This document shows positions 45,310 to 54,088 of a stretch of DNA of 64,000 nucleotides, piece by piece. The stretch comes from Cutibacterium modestum. GTDB lineage: Bacteria; Actinomycetota; Actinomycetes; Propionibacteriales; Propionibacteriaceae. The stretch is taken from the NCBI RefSeq assembly GCF_008326345.1, contig NZ_BJEN01000001.1, forward strand, positions 806,001 through 870,000, read 5' to 3'. Numbering within the stretch: position 1 is the stretch's first letter; every line of letters starts with the position of its first letter. The translations under genes were made by a program, and so were the position numbers. The notes below the pieces were generated by a model. That model saw nothing but the letters and a program-made list of their open reading frames with translations, did no database searches and was not told where the DNA came from.

Positions 45310-45771
45310 TATACACCGGATGACGCGCCAGGACTCCCCACAGAACCTAATGGCGTCAACATCACCGACAGCGGATTCGGGTTGGCCTTCACGCATCGCA
45401 ATGGAGATCCTGACGACATTTATTACGGTCTGACCGACCGCGGCCCGAACACAGATGCCGACGCCGGCAGCGTGAAGGCTGTCAAACGACTCAGATTCGG
45501 CATTAACGGCATCGTCAAAGGGTCCAAGAATCCCTTCCAGCTCGTCGAGAAGCACTTTGGCACTGACGAGTCCCGTCAAGACATCGGCGAGTCGATGAAG
45601 GTGCGCATGGATTCTGTACCCAGCAGCGTGCATGGCGCCGGGTATCGCAAGGCCGAACTCTCCACCACTGATAGCACGGTCGATGCACACAACCTCGAGC
45701 CCGACACCAGTTACGCCGTGACGACTCCAGTTCCGTCAGCCAACCGACAGTTGCCTCATACCGGGGTTTGA
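45310..45771 (+). pseudogene. Remnant of a phytase/esterase-like surface protein with an LPxTG-like end
   Basis: From 45310 the frame reads YTPDDAPGLPTEPNGVNITD, then SGFGLAFTHRNGDPDDIYYG and LTDRGPNTDADAG, the start of the esterase-like phytase domain found in C. acnes surface proteins. After about 60 residues the domain jumps to TTPVPSANRQLPHTGV and a stop, so nearly the whole body and the membrane anchor after the sortase-like LPHTG are lost. Upstream, in another frame ending at the TGA near 45322, a signal-peptide-like stretch (ITLFCTLTVANA) is visible, implying a frameshift too. It has no start codon of its own. Assignment to the dermatan-sulfate-adhesin type is plausible but unproven. 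Confidence 0.68.
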
Positions 45772-45801
45772 ACAGTCAGCCGGATGACTATCGCTCTTTG
45801 C

Positions 45802-47976
45802 CTACGTGGTATCCCTCAAAGCTGACAGCCGAAAATGGGACGCTCCGGTCGCAAGGGCAGTGACCATGATGGCGACCACACTGACTGCCCACATGGTGAC
45901 GGGTAGCGCCGCAATGGCGGGATCGAAGGATTGATTCGCGTCGGTCGATCCGATCGCAGCATTGATCGCCCAGCCAGCCAGAACTCCGACCACTAGTGAC
46001 ATCGACTGGGCTGGCAGGATCGTGACGATCATCTGCACCAAGAAAGATTTTCGCAGGATATGGGCGGGGGTACCCACGGCTTGTTGAGCGGCAATGGTAC
46101 GTCGCATTCCCCACCGCAGTTCAACAAATGCGGCAGTACATGCCACCAGGATCAGCAGGAATCCGGCCGCCAGGCCGCTACGCACGATTCCATGCTGTTG
46201 GATAAACGCCTGTAGGGTGTCGGGGTTCTCAGCCCCGGCGTGGGCCGCATAGGACGGCGCGGTGGCGTGGAGTTGATCCACTAGCCGATCGAGATCGCCA
46301 GTTGTGGAGTCTGCGGTGAACTCCAAGAAGTCTGGAGTGAGGCCTGCCAGCCTCGGGTCGCTGCGAGCGAGGAGAGCGTCATCACCGTAGGTGACGGGTA
46401 GGTGGCTGACGGGCGTGATGGTACGGGTCATGGTGTGTTTGTCGTAACCAAAGGTCCATATCGATGGCGCGTCTCGCCTCGTTGCCGGCATCCTTGGACA
46501 GGGTCGCACATCGGGGTCGAAGGCGGCCAAGTCGGCGCAGGAGGCGGCAACAAGGGTATGGCCATCGGTGGTCATGTAGATCATGCGTCGGGGCCGGGTG
46601 ATGCGCCGGAGGGCTTGCTGTTCGGTGGCGGTCCGATCGGTGAAGGGGACCTGGACAAGGACGTGGCGGGGATCCCCCTCGGTGTCGTGGGTACCAGAAA
46701 TGAGGAATCCCGATCCAAATCCGGCCAGGCCGACCATGATCGTCAATGCGACCACCATCGCAGCGGAATTCGGATAGTGGGCCCGGGCCAGGGCCAAACC
46801 GAGACGAGTGGGCAGTCTCAGCTGCTCACGACCGGCGCACCACACGATGATGAGGTGGGCTGACATGACGGCGCCGAGAGTTCCAAGCACAGCCCCACCC
46901 ATGATGTATCCAGCGCCTCGGTCCCCCAGGCGCTGGCCGTCGTGAGCGAACGCCATCATCAGGCAAATCCAGCCTTCCAGACCGATCGCAGCCACGACGA
47001 GGAGAAGACCAACGATCCCGAGCAGATGACGCACTGTCCCAAGCCGGGCGCGGCGGCGCGGGGGGCGGCGTGAAGCCAGCAACCTTCGCAGGGTGCGACG
47101 GGCTAACCGACCACTCACGATCACCATGATGACGACGATAGCCAGCCACGCCGGCCATCTCAGCCTCGCCTGCCAAGGCCACCAGGTTAGCCCGAGCACC
47201 CCGCTGGTTCCGAGGACGTTTTGAACGGGAACGAACAACGCCAATCCGAGCAGAGCACCCAGGCCAGCGGTCCCGGAAACCTCGGCGGCGAAGACCTGGC
47301 CACACCAGTCGGGGTCGCATCCCATGCGCACTAACGTCGTGAACCGGTCGCGACGCGAGGCGGCCGAGAGACTCAGCGACGTCCACAACAACATGGCTGC
47401 CGGCAGCCCAACCAGTCCGATCACCTCGATCCACGCAGTACGTGACGACACCCCAGAATCATCTATCCCGGTCAAGCCGAAGCCCTTCAGCTCGCGGCAA
47501 CCAGCCTGATCGGGGGTGGTCGTAACCGAGAACAACTCATCGGGTGAAGCCAAGGCAGCCCGATCTACCACCACCGGATCGACCGTGCCTAAGCTGAAAA
47601 CTTTCACGACCCCGGCATCCATCAGCGACTTCAGACGCGGGGAAACGATGGTGTGACCCGGTTGGGGCCAGTGCTTCAGTCCAGGAGGCAGCCAGTCAGC
47701 GGGGTGGTTCACCACGAAACTCGTCCAGGGCGTGCCGTCGACCTGTAATTCCTGCACTTTGAAACCGGCATGCCCGCTTGCCGGCTTACCCGGAGCAAGG
47801 ATGGGGGTCCGCGCATCACGTACCTCCTGCTGCTGGACGGTGACGCGGGGCAGGGTGATACCCACCGCTAACCCCAGTGTTGCCAGGGCCACACCCACAA
47901 CCATCACCACTGATCGAATCAGCTCATGACGGCTCGCTCCACGGCTCAATCGCAACGCCAGACGCAAGCCTTTCAC
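45802..47976 (-). CDS. MacB/FtsX-like ABC permease, large two-block form
   Basis: A 724-residue membrane protein: an N-terminal helix (SVVMVVGVALATLGLAVGI), an extracytoplasmic domain of about 170 residues, a helix cluster at about 195-420, a second extracytoplasmic domain at about 440-600, and a terminal three-helix FtsX block (SGLAAGFLLILVACTAAFVE, RTIAAQQAVGTPAHILRKSF). The RTIAxxxAxG cytoplasmic loop is the FtsX/MacB coupling motif. The start overlaps the ATPase stop (ATGA). It is probably an exporter or a peptide-sensing/immunity pump for the secreted protein upstream in the operon. Confidence 0.8.
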   Translation of the reverse strand: MKGLRLALRLSRGASRHELIRSVVMVVGVALATLGLAVGITLPRVTVQQQEVRDARTPILAPGKPASGHAGFKVQELQVDGTPWTSFVVNHPADWLPPGLKHWPQPGHTIVSPRLKSLMDAGVVKVFSLGTVDPVVVDRAALASPDELFSVTTTPDQAGCRELKGFGLTGIDDSGVSSRTAWIEVIGLVGLPAAMLLWTSLSLSAASRRDRFTTLVRMGCDPDWCGQVFAAEVSGTAGLGALLGLALFVPVQNVLGTSGVLGLTWWPWQARLRWPAWLAIVVIMVIVSGRLARRTLRRLLASRRPPRRRARLGTVRHLLGIVGLLLVVAAIGLEGWICLMMAFAHDGQRLGDRGAGYIMGGAVLGTLGAVMSAHLIIVWCAGREQLRLPTRLGLALARAHYPNSAAMVVALTIMVGLAGFGSGFLISGTHDTEGDPRHVLVQVPFTDRTATEQQALRRITRPRRMIYMTTDGHTLVAASCADLAAFDPDVRPCPRMPATRRDAPSIWTFGYDKHTMTRTITPVSHLPVTYGDDALLARSDPRLAGLTPDFLEFTADSTTGDLDRLVDQLHATAPSYAAHAGAENPDTLQAFIQQHGIVRSGLAAGFLLILVACTAAFVELRWGMRRTIAAQQAVGTPAHILRKSFLVQMIVTILPAQSMSLVVGVLAGWAINAAIGSTDANQSFDPAIAALPVTMWAVSVVAIMVTALATGASHFRLSALRDTT

Positions 47977-48656
47977 ACCGCGTCTCCCACGATCCGTCCA
48001 TCGGCCAAGCGAATGATCCGGGTATTTTCCGGCAACGTGTGCTCATCATGGGTAACCATCACCAAAGTGGAACCTTCAGCGCGAACCAGATCATCCAGCA
48101 GACCGATCACGGCATGGCGGTTCGTAGTGTCCAAGGCTCCAGTAGGTTCGTCGGCTAGAACGACCGTCGGATGGTGCGCCAGGGCACGACCCACGGCAGC
48201 ACGCTGCGCCTGGCCTCCTGACACTTCGCTGGGCCGTCGCTTGCTGCTCTCACCGAGGTCAAGGATCTCGGCAAGGCGGTCAGCGCGCCTCAGTGCGTCC
48301 CGACGCCCAGTGCCAAGGAGCTCAAGAGGCAGGGCAATGTTGTCACGCAATGTGAGCTCGGGAACCAGCTCAGAGTTCTGAAACACCAAGCCGATCGTTC
48401 GCAACCGCCACGCCGCACGTTGTCTGTCATCCAGCCCGTATACATCGACATCCCCATGTACGACCCGTCCTTTGGTCGGCGCCTCCAAACCGGCAAGACA
48501 CATTAACAATGTCGACTTGCCCGAACCAGAAGCACCGACGACCACGTTCACCGATTCCGGAGACATGACCAGCGAGACATCGTCCACTGCGGGTCGACTC
48601 GAATGGGGGAACTGCATGAACAAGCCATAACAAGCCAATGAATATCGATTAACCAT
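47973..48656 (-). CDS. ABC transporter ATP-binding protein, MacB/LolD type
   Basis: A 227-residue ATPase: Walker A VGASGSGKSTLLMCLAG, Q-loop GLVFQNSELVPELTL, signature VSGGQAQRAAVGRALAHHP, Walker B VVLADEPTGALD, switch His MVTHDEHTL. It powers the FtsX-like permease encoded immediately downstream. The start at 48656 gives an N-terminus MVNRYSLACYGLFMQFPHSS; an internal ATG (MQFPHSSRPAVDDV) 39 bases later, at 48617, is an equally likely start. Confidence 0.87.
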   Translation of the reverse strand: MVNRYSLACYGLFMQFPHSSRPAVDDVSLVMSPESVNVVVGASGSGKSTLLMCLAGLEAPTKGRVVHGDVDVYGLDDRQRAAWRLRTIGLVFQNSELVPELTLRDNIALPLELLGTGRRDALRRADRLAEILDLGESSKRRPSEVSGGQAQRAAVGRALAHHPTVVLADEPTGALDTTNRHAVIGLLDDLVRAEGSTLVMVTHDEHTLPENTRIIRLADGRIVGDAV

Positions 48657-48691
48657 CAGGTGTCCGATCTATGGGCGCCAGAGCGCGGTCA

Positions 48692-49093
48692 TCACTCGCG
48701 GTACAGACTTTCGACGCAGTGGTCACGATACCAATGTTCAGCGCACACCTGGACCCGAAGATCTGCTGCACGCAGAGTATCCCCAGGGCTCACATCAGAA
48801 TTGACACCCACCTTGCCGCCAATGTTTACGTGCCCGATTCTCCTCCACGAGTACCCTTGCTGGCGAGCATTGACATGGCCTGAGTTAGAACCAGTTGACG
48901 CCAAGGTTCCGGTGACCCTCACTGCCTTGCCAACCCAGCCCCGATGTGTCACTCCGTAGGTGTATCGACCATGAAAACTGACATTTTGTCCCGTATCGAT
49001 CCCTATATTTCCACTAGTAGAAGCAAACGCACCAACAGCCATTCCGAATGTCAATACCACAGTAACCCCGACGACACCCGCAAGTCGTTTCAC
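48692..49093 (-). CDS. Secreted protein of unknown family, first gene of an ABC exporter unit
   Basis: A 133-residue protein. Residues 1-24 are a Sec signal peptide (KRLAGVVGVTVVLTFGMAVG, cleavage after AFA). The mature 109 residues are Gly/Ser/Asn-rich and probably beta-structured (FHGRYTYGVTHRGWVGKAV, RRIGHVNIGGKVGVNSDVSP), with just two Cys near the end (C117 and C126 in VQVCAEHWYRDHCVE), likely one disulfide. I do not recognise the family. GGAGGGG lies seven bases before GTG 49093. It precedes a MacB-type ATPase and permease by 35 bases on the same strand. The layout recalls lactococcin-972-type bacteriocin loci, but the sequence does not show that family pattern. Confidence 0.72.
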   Translation of the reverse strand: MKRLAGVVGVTVVLTFGMAVGAFASTSGNIGIDTGQNVSFHGRYTYGVTHRGWVGKAVRVTGTLASTGSNSGHVNARQQGYSWRRIGHVNIGGKVGVNSDVSPGDTLRAADLRVQVCAEHWYRDHCVESLYRE

Positions 49094-49380
49094 CACAGCC
49101 CCTCCGTTGTCAATTCTACACGCCACTCTTGATCGATTACTCACTATATTTAACGCATATATTATAACTCTCATAACCTAAACACAAACAAATTCTTCAA
49201 TATTGTATTCCTTCATCTGCAGCACATTGTCCATTCGTACAACTGACCCCGGAGAACCCCATCTACAGATAGCCTCTCGCTTCTAGCGCCACTACCCCCT
49301 CGACTTGAAGTTATGCTCTGGTATGCATAATTATGTATCCCTCGGTGTCGCCCGACACCACACCAGCGAAGGAACGTCAC
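49094..49380. other. AT-rich divergent intergenic region
   Basis: About 290 bases between the secreted-protein gene and the amino-acid transporter. Bases 49110-49220 are strikingly AT-rich for this genome (TATATTTAACGCATATATTA-type sequence), probably holding the promoter of the secreted protein/exporter unit and possibly marking acquired DNA. Confidence 0.5.
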
Positions 49381-50307
49381 ATGAAGACTTTGCGCCACGC
49401 CGTCGGTGCCTGCCTGACCGTCACCGCTCTTGCCGTGAACGGATGCACCTATGCCTCCGAGGAGTCCGCCACCTCCGAAGGTAATTCCAGCGGCACCGGG
49501 CCCTCGTCTAATGCCGAGATCATCGAGTCGATCAAGAAGGATCCCACTATCGCCACAATGGTTCCCGACGACATCAGGAAGTCCGGAACCCTGCGCAACG
49601 GCGCAGCGGCCAACTACGCTCCCGCCGAGTTCATCGACACCGACGGCTCCACCGTTGTCGGCCAGGACATCGACTACATCACCGCCGTCGGGAAGATCCT
49701 GGGCCTCAAAGTGACGACCGCCAACACGGCTTTCCCCAGCCTTATCCCGGCCATCGGCTCAAAGTACGACGTCAGTGCCTCCTCCTTCACGATCACCCCA
49801 GAACGTCAAAAACAAGTCACCATGACCTCCTACTTCAAGGCCGGGTTCTCGATCGCCGTCCCTAAGGGCAACCCCAAAAAGATCTCCCCTGACGACCTGT
49901 GCGGCCACTCCGTCGCCGTCCAAACCGGCACGGCCCAGGAAACCACGGCCCAGCAGAAATCCAAGCAGTGCGTCAAGGCCAACAAGAAGCCCGTTGACCT
50001 GCTGTCCTACGCGTCCCAGTCCGACGCCACCACGAACGTCGCTGGAGGCAAGGCCGACGTCCTCTATGCCGACTCGGTCATCACCGGCTACGCCATCAAG
50101 CAGACATCCAAGCTGGAGGCCCTCGGCGGCATCACTGATGCCTCCAAGTTCGGTGTCGCCACCGCCAAGAATGACGGTGGTCTATCGAAGGCCATTCAGG
50201 TAGCAACGCAGAAGCTCATCGACGACGGCACAATGAAGAAACTGCTGACTGCATGGGGCACCGAGGACGGTCTCATTAAGACCTCTCAAATCAATCCCGA
50301 GTCGTGA
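49381..50307 (+). CDS. Polar amino-acid ABC transporter substrate-binding lipoprotein
   Basis: A 308-residue family 3 binding protein. The signal peptide ends in a lipobox-like LAVNGC. The mature protein shows RNGAAANYAPAEFIDTDGST, VVGQDIDYITAVGKILGLKV, DVSASSFTITPERQKQVTM and the hinge region CGHSVAVQTGTAQETTAQ, all typical of cystine/glutamate/lysine-type binding proteins. GAAGGA precedes ATG 49381. The ligand is unknown. Confidence 0.88.
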   Translation: MKTLRHAVGACLTVTALAVNGCTYASEESATSEGNSSGTGPSSNAEIIESIKKDPTIATMVPDDIRKSGTLRNGAAANYAPAEFIDTDGSTVVGQDIDYITAVGKILGLKVTTANTAFPSLIPAIGSKYDVSASSFTITPERQKQVTMTSYFKAGFSIAVPKGNPKKISPDDLCGHSVAVQTGTAQETTAQQKSKQCVKANKKPVDLLSYASQSDATTNVAGGKADVLYADSVITGYAIKQTSKLEALGGITDASKFGVATAKNDGGLSKAIQVATQKLIDDGTMKKLLTAWGTEDGLIKTSQINPES

Positions 50308-50333
50308 TCACACCCAACTGAAAGGCATCCACG

Positions 50334-51278
50334 GTGGCCAACCACCACGCCGATATTCCCAATCGCATCCACGCCCGTGACGTCGCACATCCCGGCACCT
50401 GGATCGCGGCCATCATCGTCGCGATCCTAGCGCTGGTCTTCATCGAGGGGCTTGTGAGGAACCCCAACTATCAGTGGTCGGTAGTGTGGCTATACCTGCG
50501 TGACGTCAAAGTCATTACCGGTATCGGTTACACCATTCTGCTGACCTTTGCAGCGATGCTCCTCGGAACCGCTGTAGCCCTCCTCATGGCCATCATGAGA
50601 CAGTCCCGTAACCCCGTATTGCGTGGCGTGTCATGGGCATACATCTTCGTATTCCGGGGTGTCCCGGTGTACACCCAGTTAGTGTTCTGGGGCCTGCTCG
50701 CAGTACTGTATCCCACCCTTTCCGTCGGAGTGCCCTTTGGTGGCCCACAACTCGCCAGTCTCGAAACAGAAAAAATCGTCACGGCGCTAGCAGCCGCCAT
50801 CATCGGCCTCGGTCTCAACGAAGGCGCCTACCTAGCCGAAATCACCCGCTCAGGTTTAGAGTCCGTCGACGCGGGCCAGACCGAAGCGGCCAAGGCCCTC
50901 GGCATGAAACCCTCCCTCATCATGCGACGCGTCATTATTCCTCAGGCGATGCGGGTCATCATCCCGCCGCTGGGCAACGAAACTATTGGCATGCTCAAGA
51001 CAACCTCGCTGGTCCTTGCCGTGCCCTTCACCCTCGACTTGCAGTACGCCACCAGCGCCATCGCAAACCGCATCTACGCTCCAATTCCGCTGCTTATCGT
51101 CGCTGCCTTTTGGTACCTCGTTATGACGAGTGTCCTCATGGTCGGGCAACATTTCCTCGAGCAGTACTTTGGTCGCGGATTTAATGGAAAGTCCTCGTCG
51201 AAGCGTCTGCATCGCCAGGCCGCCATCCAAGCGGCTGGAACTACGCATAAAAATATTGCCCTGGAGGTCGAGCAGTGA
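50334..51278 (+). CDS. Polar amino-acid ABC transporter permease (HisM/GlnP type)
   Basis: A 314-residue permease with an N-terminal helix, then the HisMQ-type core (GIGYTILLTFAAMLLGTAVA, FVFRGVPVYTQLVFWGLLAV) and the EAA coupling loop SVDAGQTEAAKALGMKPSLI. Start GTG 50334 has AAAGG upstream. It ends in a GTGA overlap with the ATPase gene. A single permease gene implies a homodimer. Confidence 0.9.
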   Translation: MANHHADIPNRIHARDVAHPGTWIAAIIVAILALVFIEGLVRNPNYQWSVVWLYLRDVKVITGIGYTILLTFAAMLLGTAVALLMAIMRQSRNPVLRGVSWAYIFVFRGVPVYTQLVFWGLLAVLYPTLSVGVPFGGPQLASLETEKIVTALAAAIIGLGLNEGAYLAEITRSGLESVDAGQTEAAKALGMKPSLIMRRVIIPQAMRVIIPPLGNETIGMLKTTSLVLAVPFTLDLQYATSAIANRIYAPIPLLIVAAFWYLVMTSVLMVGQHFLEQYFGRGFNGKSSSKRLHRQAAIQAAGTTHKNIALEVEQ

Positions 51279-52075
51279 ACACGTCCGTCGAAGCACCTGT
51301 AAGCACCGAAACGATGGTGCATATCAGGGCACTACACAAGGAATTTGGCCCGCTGCACATCCTCAAAGGAATCGACCTCGACGTCGCTCCTGGTGAGGTC
51401 TGCGTCCTACTCGGCCCGTCCGGCTCTGGGAAATCCACCCTGTTGCGATGCATCAACCAACTGGAGACCTTCGAAGCAGGGGAAATCTGGGTCGGCGGCG
51501 AACGTGTAGGCTACGAGCGCGATCCGCTCCCCGACGGTCGGCTCAAGAAGCTTTCTGACAAAGACATTGCCGCTCAGCGCGCCCGCGTCGGAATGGTCTT
51601 CCAGCGTTTTAATCTCTTCCCCCATATGACCGCCTTGGGCAACGTCATGGAGGCCCCCATCAAGGTGTCGGGACTCAACAAGGAAGAGGCGAAACCGCTA
51701 GCCATGGCCTTGTTAGACCGTGTCGGCATGGCTGATCGGGCTGACCATTACCCCGCTGAGCTGTCCGGCGGCCAGCAGCAGCGCGTCGCTATTGCCCGCG
51801 CTATGGCGATGAAGCCCGAGCTCATGCTCTTCGACGAGCCCACCTCAGCCCTCGACCCCGAACTCGTCGGTGAGGTGCTGAGTGTCCTCAAGGATCTTGC
51901 CCGCGAAGGCATGACAATGATCGTCGTAACTCACGAGATGGGATTTGCCCGGGAGGTCGCAGACCATATCGTGTTCATAGATGGCGGAGTCGTCGTCGAA
52001 GCTGGCTCCCCCGATCAAGTTATTGACAACCCGAAATCCGACCGTCTACGCGGGTTTATCGATTCTGTGCTGTAG
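51275..52075 (+). CDS. Polar amino-acid ABC transporter ATP-binding protein (GlnQ/HisP type)
   Basis: A 266-residue ATPase: Walker A LLGPSGSGKSTLLRCINQLE, Q-loop MVFQRFNLFPHMTALGNV, signature LSGGQQQRVAIARAMAM, Walker B LMLFDEPTSALDPELVGEV, switch His VVTHEMGFAREVADH. A variable insertion around residues 75-95 (GYERDPLPDGRLKKLSDKD) is usual for this class. Last gene of the three-gene unit, coupled to the permease. Confidence 0.93.
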   Translation: MNTSVEAPVSTETMVHIRALHKEFGPLHILKGIDLDVAPGEVCVLLGPSGSGKSTLLRCINQLETFEAGEIWVGGERVGYERDPLPDGRLKKLSDKDIAAQRARVGMVFQRFNLFPHMTALGNVMEAPIKVSGLNKEEAKPLAMALLDRVGMADRADHYPAELSGGQQQRVAIARAMAMKPELMLFDEPTSALDPELVGEVLSVLKDLAREGMTMIVVTHEMGFAREVADHIVFIDGGVVVEAGSPDQVIDNPKSDRLRGFIDSVL

Positions 52076-52105
52076 GGTGTCATGACTTCATGACACAGTG
52101 GCACC

Positions 52106-52327
52106 GTGCATGACGATCAGATGATCAGGCTCGGCCAGTATCTCAAGTTCGCCAATCTCGCCGAGACTGGCGGGCAGGCCCGCGAACTCATCGCTTCAGG
52201 GATGGTCAGCGTCAATGACGAGGTGGAGACCCGACGGGGACGTCAGCTTCACCCCGGTGATGAGGTGAGAGTCACGAACTGTGGACAGACCGTCACCCAG
52301 ATTGTCGATCTCACCGACCCCTGGTAA
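52106..52327 (+). CDS. S4-domain RNA-binding protein (YbcJ-like)
   Basis: A 73-residue S4 domain: MIRLGQYLKFANLAETGGQA, RELIASGMVSVNDEVETRRG, RQLHPGDEVRV. Small stand-alone S4 proteins bind structured RNA, perhaps the ribosome. The GTG start lies six bases after CACAGT, a near -10 box, so it too may be leaderless. It stands 30 bases after the amino-acid transporter unit. Confidence 0.85.
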   Translation: MHDDQMIRLGQYLKFANLAETGGQARELIASGMVSVNDEVETRRGRQLHPGDEVRVTNCGQTVTQIVDLTDPW

Positions 52328-52351
52328 TTCCATACAGCTCATCACGACGGC

Positions 52352-52384
52352 GGGTGGCCTGGATTCATATGGCCCAGGCCGCCC
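52352..52384. terminator. Bidirectional terminator between S4 and subtilase genes
   Basis: GGGTGGCCTGG (52352-52362) pairs with CCAGGCCGCCC (52374-52384) with one T-G wobble and an 11-base loop, between convergent genes. Confidence 0.65.
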
Positions 52385-52407
52385 ATCGTCCACAGGGGTC
52401 TTAACTA

Positions 52408-53883
52408 TCAGGCCGACTTAGCTGCCTTGACCGCCTTACGGGCATCAACGATGCCGGTGCCGCAACTGGACGTGCATTTAGCTGGGTTTACTGACTGCTT
52501 GAGGATCTCCTCAATCCTTGCGGGGGTAAGGCGCGGGTTAGCCGCAACCATGAGAGCAACAACGGCGGAGACGTGCGGGGCTGCCTGGGAGGTGCCCTCC
52601 ATGTAGCCATAGGCCGGGGACCCCGGAGTCGTCTTGCCGTTATTGACGGTGGAGAGGATCAGGTCACCGGTGTGATCGTCTCCGCCGGGAGCCGAGACGT
52701 CAACCGCCGAACCGTAATTCGAGAAGTACGACTGGGCGCCTGTCTCACCAGTCGCTCCGACGACAACCACATTACGGCAGTTGCCAGGCGTCGATTTACG
52801 GACGTCCCTCATCTCGTTACCGGCTGCCACCACGACGGTTGATCCACGAGAGACGGCCGCGTCAATGGCCCGCTGATAGCTGGTCGGGCAATAGTTGGAC
52901 GAGTCACCGAGGCTCAAGTTAATAACCTTGGCGGGGTTGCGGTTAGTGGGAACACCCGGCACCTCGCCACCGGAAGCCCAGGTGATGCCGTCGGCAATGT
53001 CGACATCGGTTCCACCGCAGTGGCCCAGTGCCCGCACTGGCAGAATCTTGGCACCGGGAGCGGCCCCGGCAACGCCCCTGCCATTGTTGGTCGCGGCACC
53101 AACGATGCCGGCCACGTGAGTTCCGTGCCATGATGACGGGACGTCACGTCGAGTGCATGTTCCCGCCTTAGTCCAGTCCCCCTCATCGGCGGGATTCGAA
53201 TCGCGACCGTCACCGTCACCCGCCACGTGGCTGTCGGAGATGAAGTCATAACCAGGCAGGATCTTGCCATCCAGATCCGGGTGCTTAGTGATGCCGGAGT
53301 CAATGACGGCCACAGTCACTCCGGATCCTGTGCTGGTTGCCCATGCGCCGGGAGCGTCAATCCCCTTCTCAGAGTTCAAGCCCCACTGACGAGTCCAGTA
53401 CTGGTCATTCGGGGGCGACGATACGGCAGCGGGACGGGCACCAGTGTTCTCATTAATCGTCATGTGCAAGACGGGTTCAACGGACTCCACCTCGGGGTTG
53501 CGTTCGATCTCAGACGCAAAGGCCTTAGCCGCCGTGGCATTGAACCCTCGAGAAACCTGAACCGACATAGAGTTGTTTGCATGGGCCAACGACTCGATGA
53601 CGCGGGCGCCTCGTACCTTCACAGCTCGATCCACCGCTCCTCGCAGAGCCGTGCTGGTTGCCCGCATCGCGGAGGCGGTATGAGCCGCCCTCGAAACGCC
53701 CTGAGCAGAAGTCGAACGGTCCTTGAGGTGGACGACGAACCCGCTGGTGGACTGCGTGAAATCGTAAGTACGCAGCGGTGAGGTCGTAAAGCCAGGAGCA
53801 GCATTGCTGGGGACAGCGGTCACGGCAAGTGATACGCCGGTGATCGCGCTGAGCAGCAAAGTCAACGTACGACGTGATGCCAT
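52408..53883 (-). CDS. Secreted subtilisin-like serine protease (S8)
   Basis: A 491-residue secreted protease. Residues 1-28 form a signal peptide ending SNA. An inhibitor I9-like propeptide occupies about 45-142 (GFVVHLKDRS, NPEVESVEPVLHM). The catalytic triad is D195 (VAVIDSGITKHPDL), H253 (SWHGTHVAGIV) and S432 (MEGTSQAAPHVSAV), with oxyanion Asn356 in VVAAGNEM. Six Cys in the mature domain suggest disulfides. GAGAGGA precedes ATG 53883. It likely degrades host proteins outside the cell, feeding the nearby peptide and amino-acid uptake genes. Confidence 0.93.
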   Translation of the reverse strand: MASRRTLTLLLSAITGVSLAVTAVPSNAAPGFTTSPLRTYDFTQSTSGFVVHLKDRSTSAQGVSRAAHTASAMRATSTALRGAVDRAVKVRGARVIESLAHANNSMSVQVSRGFNATAAKAFASEIERNPEVESVEPVLHMTINENTGARPAAVSSPPNDQYWTRQWGLNSEKGIDAPGAWATSTGSGVTVAVIDSGITKHPDLDGKILPGYDFISDSHVAGDGDGRDSNPADEGDWTKAGTCTRRDVPSSWHGTHVAGIVGAATNNGRGVAGAAPGAKILPVRALGHCGGTDVDIADGITWASGGEVPGVPTNRNPAKVINLSLGDSSNYCPTSYQRAIDAAVSRGSTVVVAAGNEMRDVRKSTPGNCRNVVVVGATGETGAQSYFSNYGSAVDVSAPGGDDHTGDLILSTVNNGKTTPGSPAYGYMEGTSQAAPHVSAVVALMVAANPRLTPARIEEILKQSVNPAKCTSSCGTGIVDARKAVKAAKSA

Positions 53884-54088
53884 ATGTCCATTCCTCTCGG
53901 TTTGCTGAAGATAGAATTAACCTACGGTGGCAACGGGTCATTGAGACATAACCCGGAAACTTCTCACACAGCGATCAAGAAACCCTCTTGAAACACGACC
54001 GCATTAGCGCCAGTACTGAGTATGTTCCCGCATGACGAGGTCGGGAGTGCTAAGCGCTCCCAACCAGTCACTGCTGTGATCCCTCACC

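Noticed and set aside
48692-49093. Calling the secreted protein a lactococcin-972 bacteriocin
   Set aside because: Gene order is suggestive, but the mature sequence is longer, has two Cys and lacks the family's Trp/Gly-rich pattern, so only the similarity of layout is reported.
53190-53212. tRNA T-arm-like GATTCGAATC sequence
   Set aside because: It lies within the subtilase coding sequence (GDGRDSNPADEG), with no acceptor stem, anticodon arm or matching 3' end around it.
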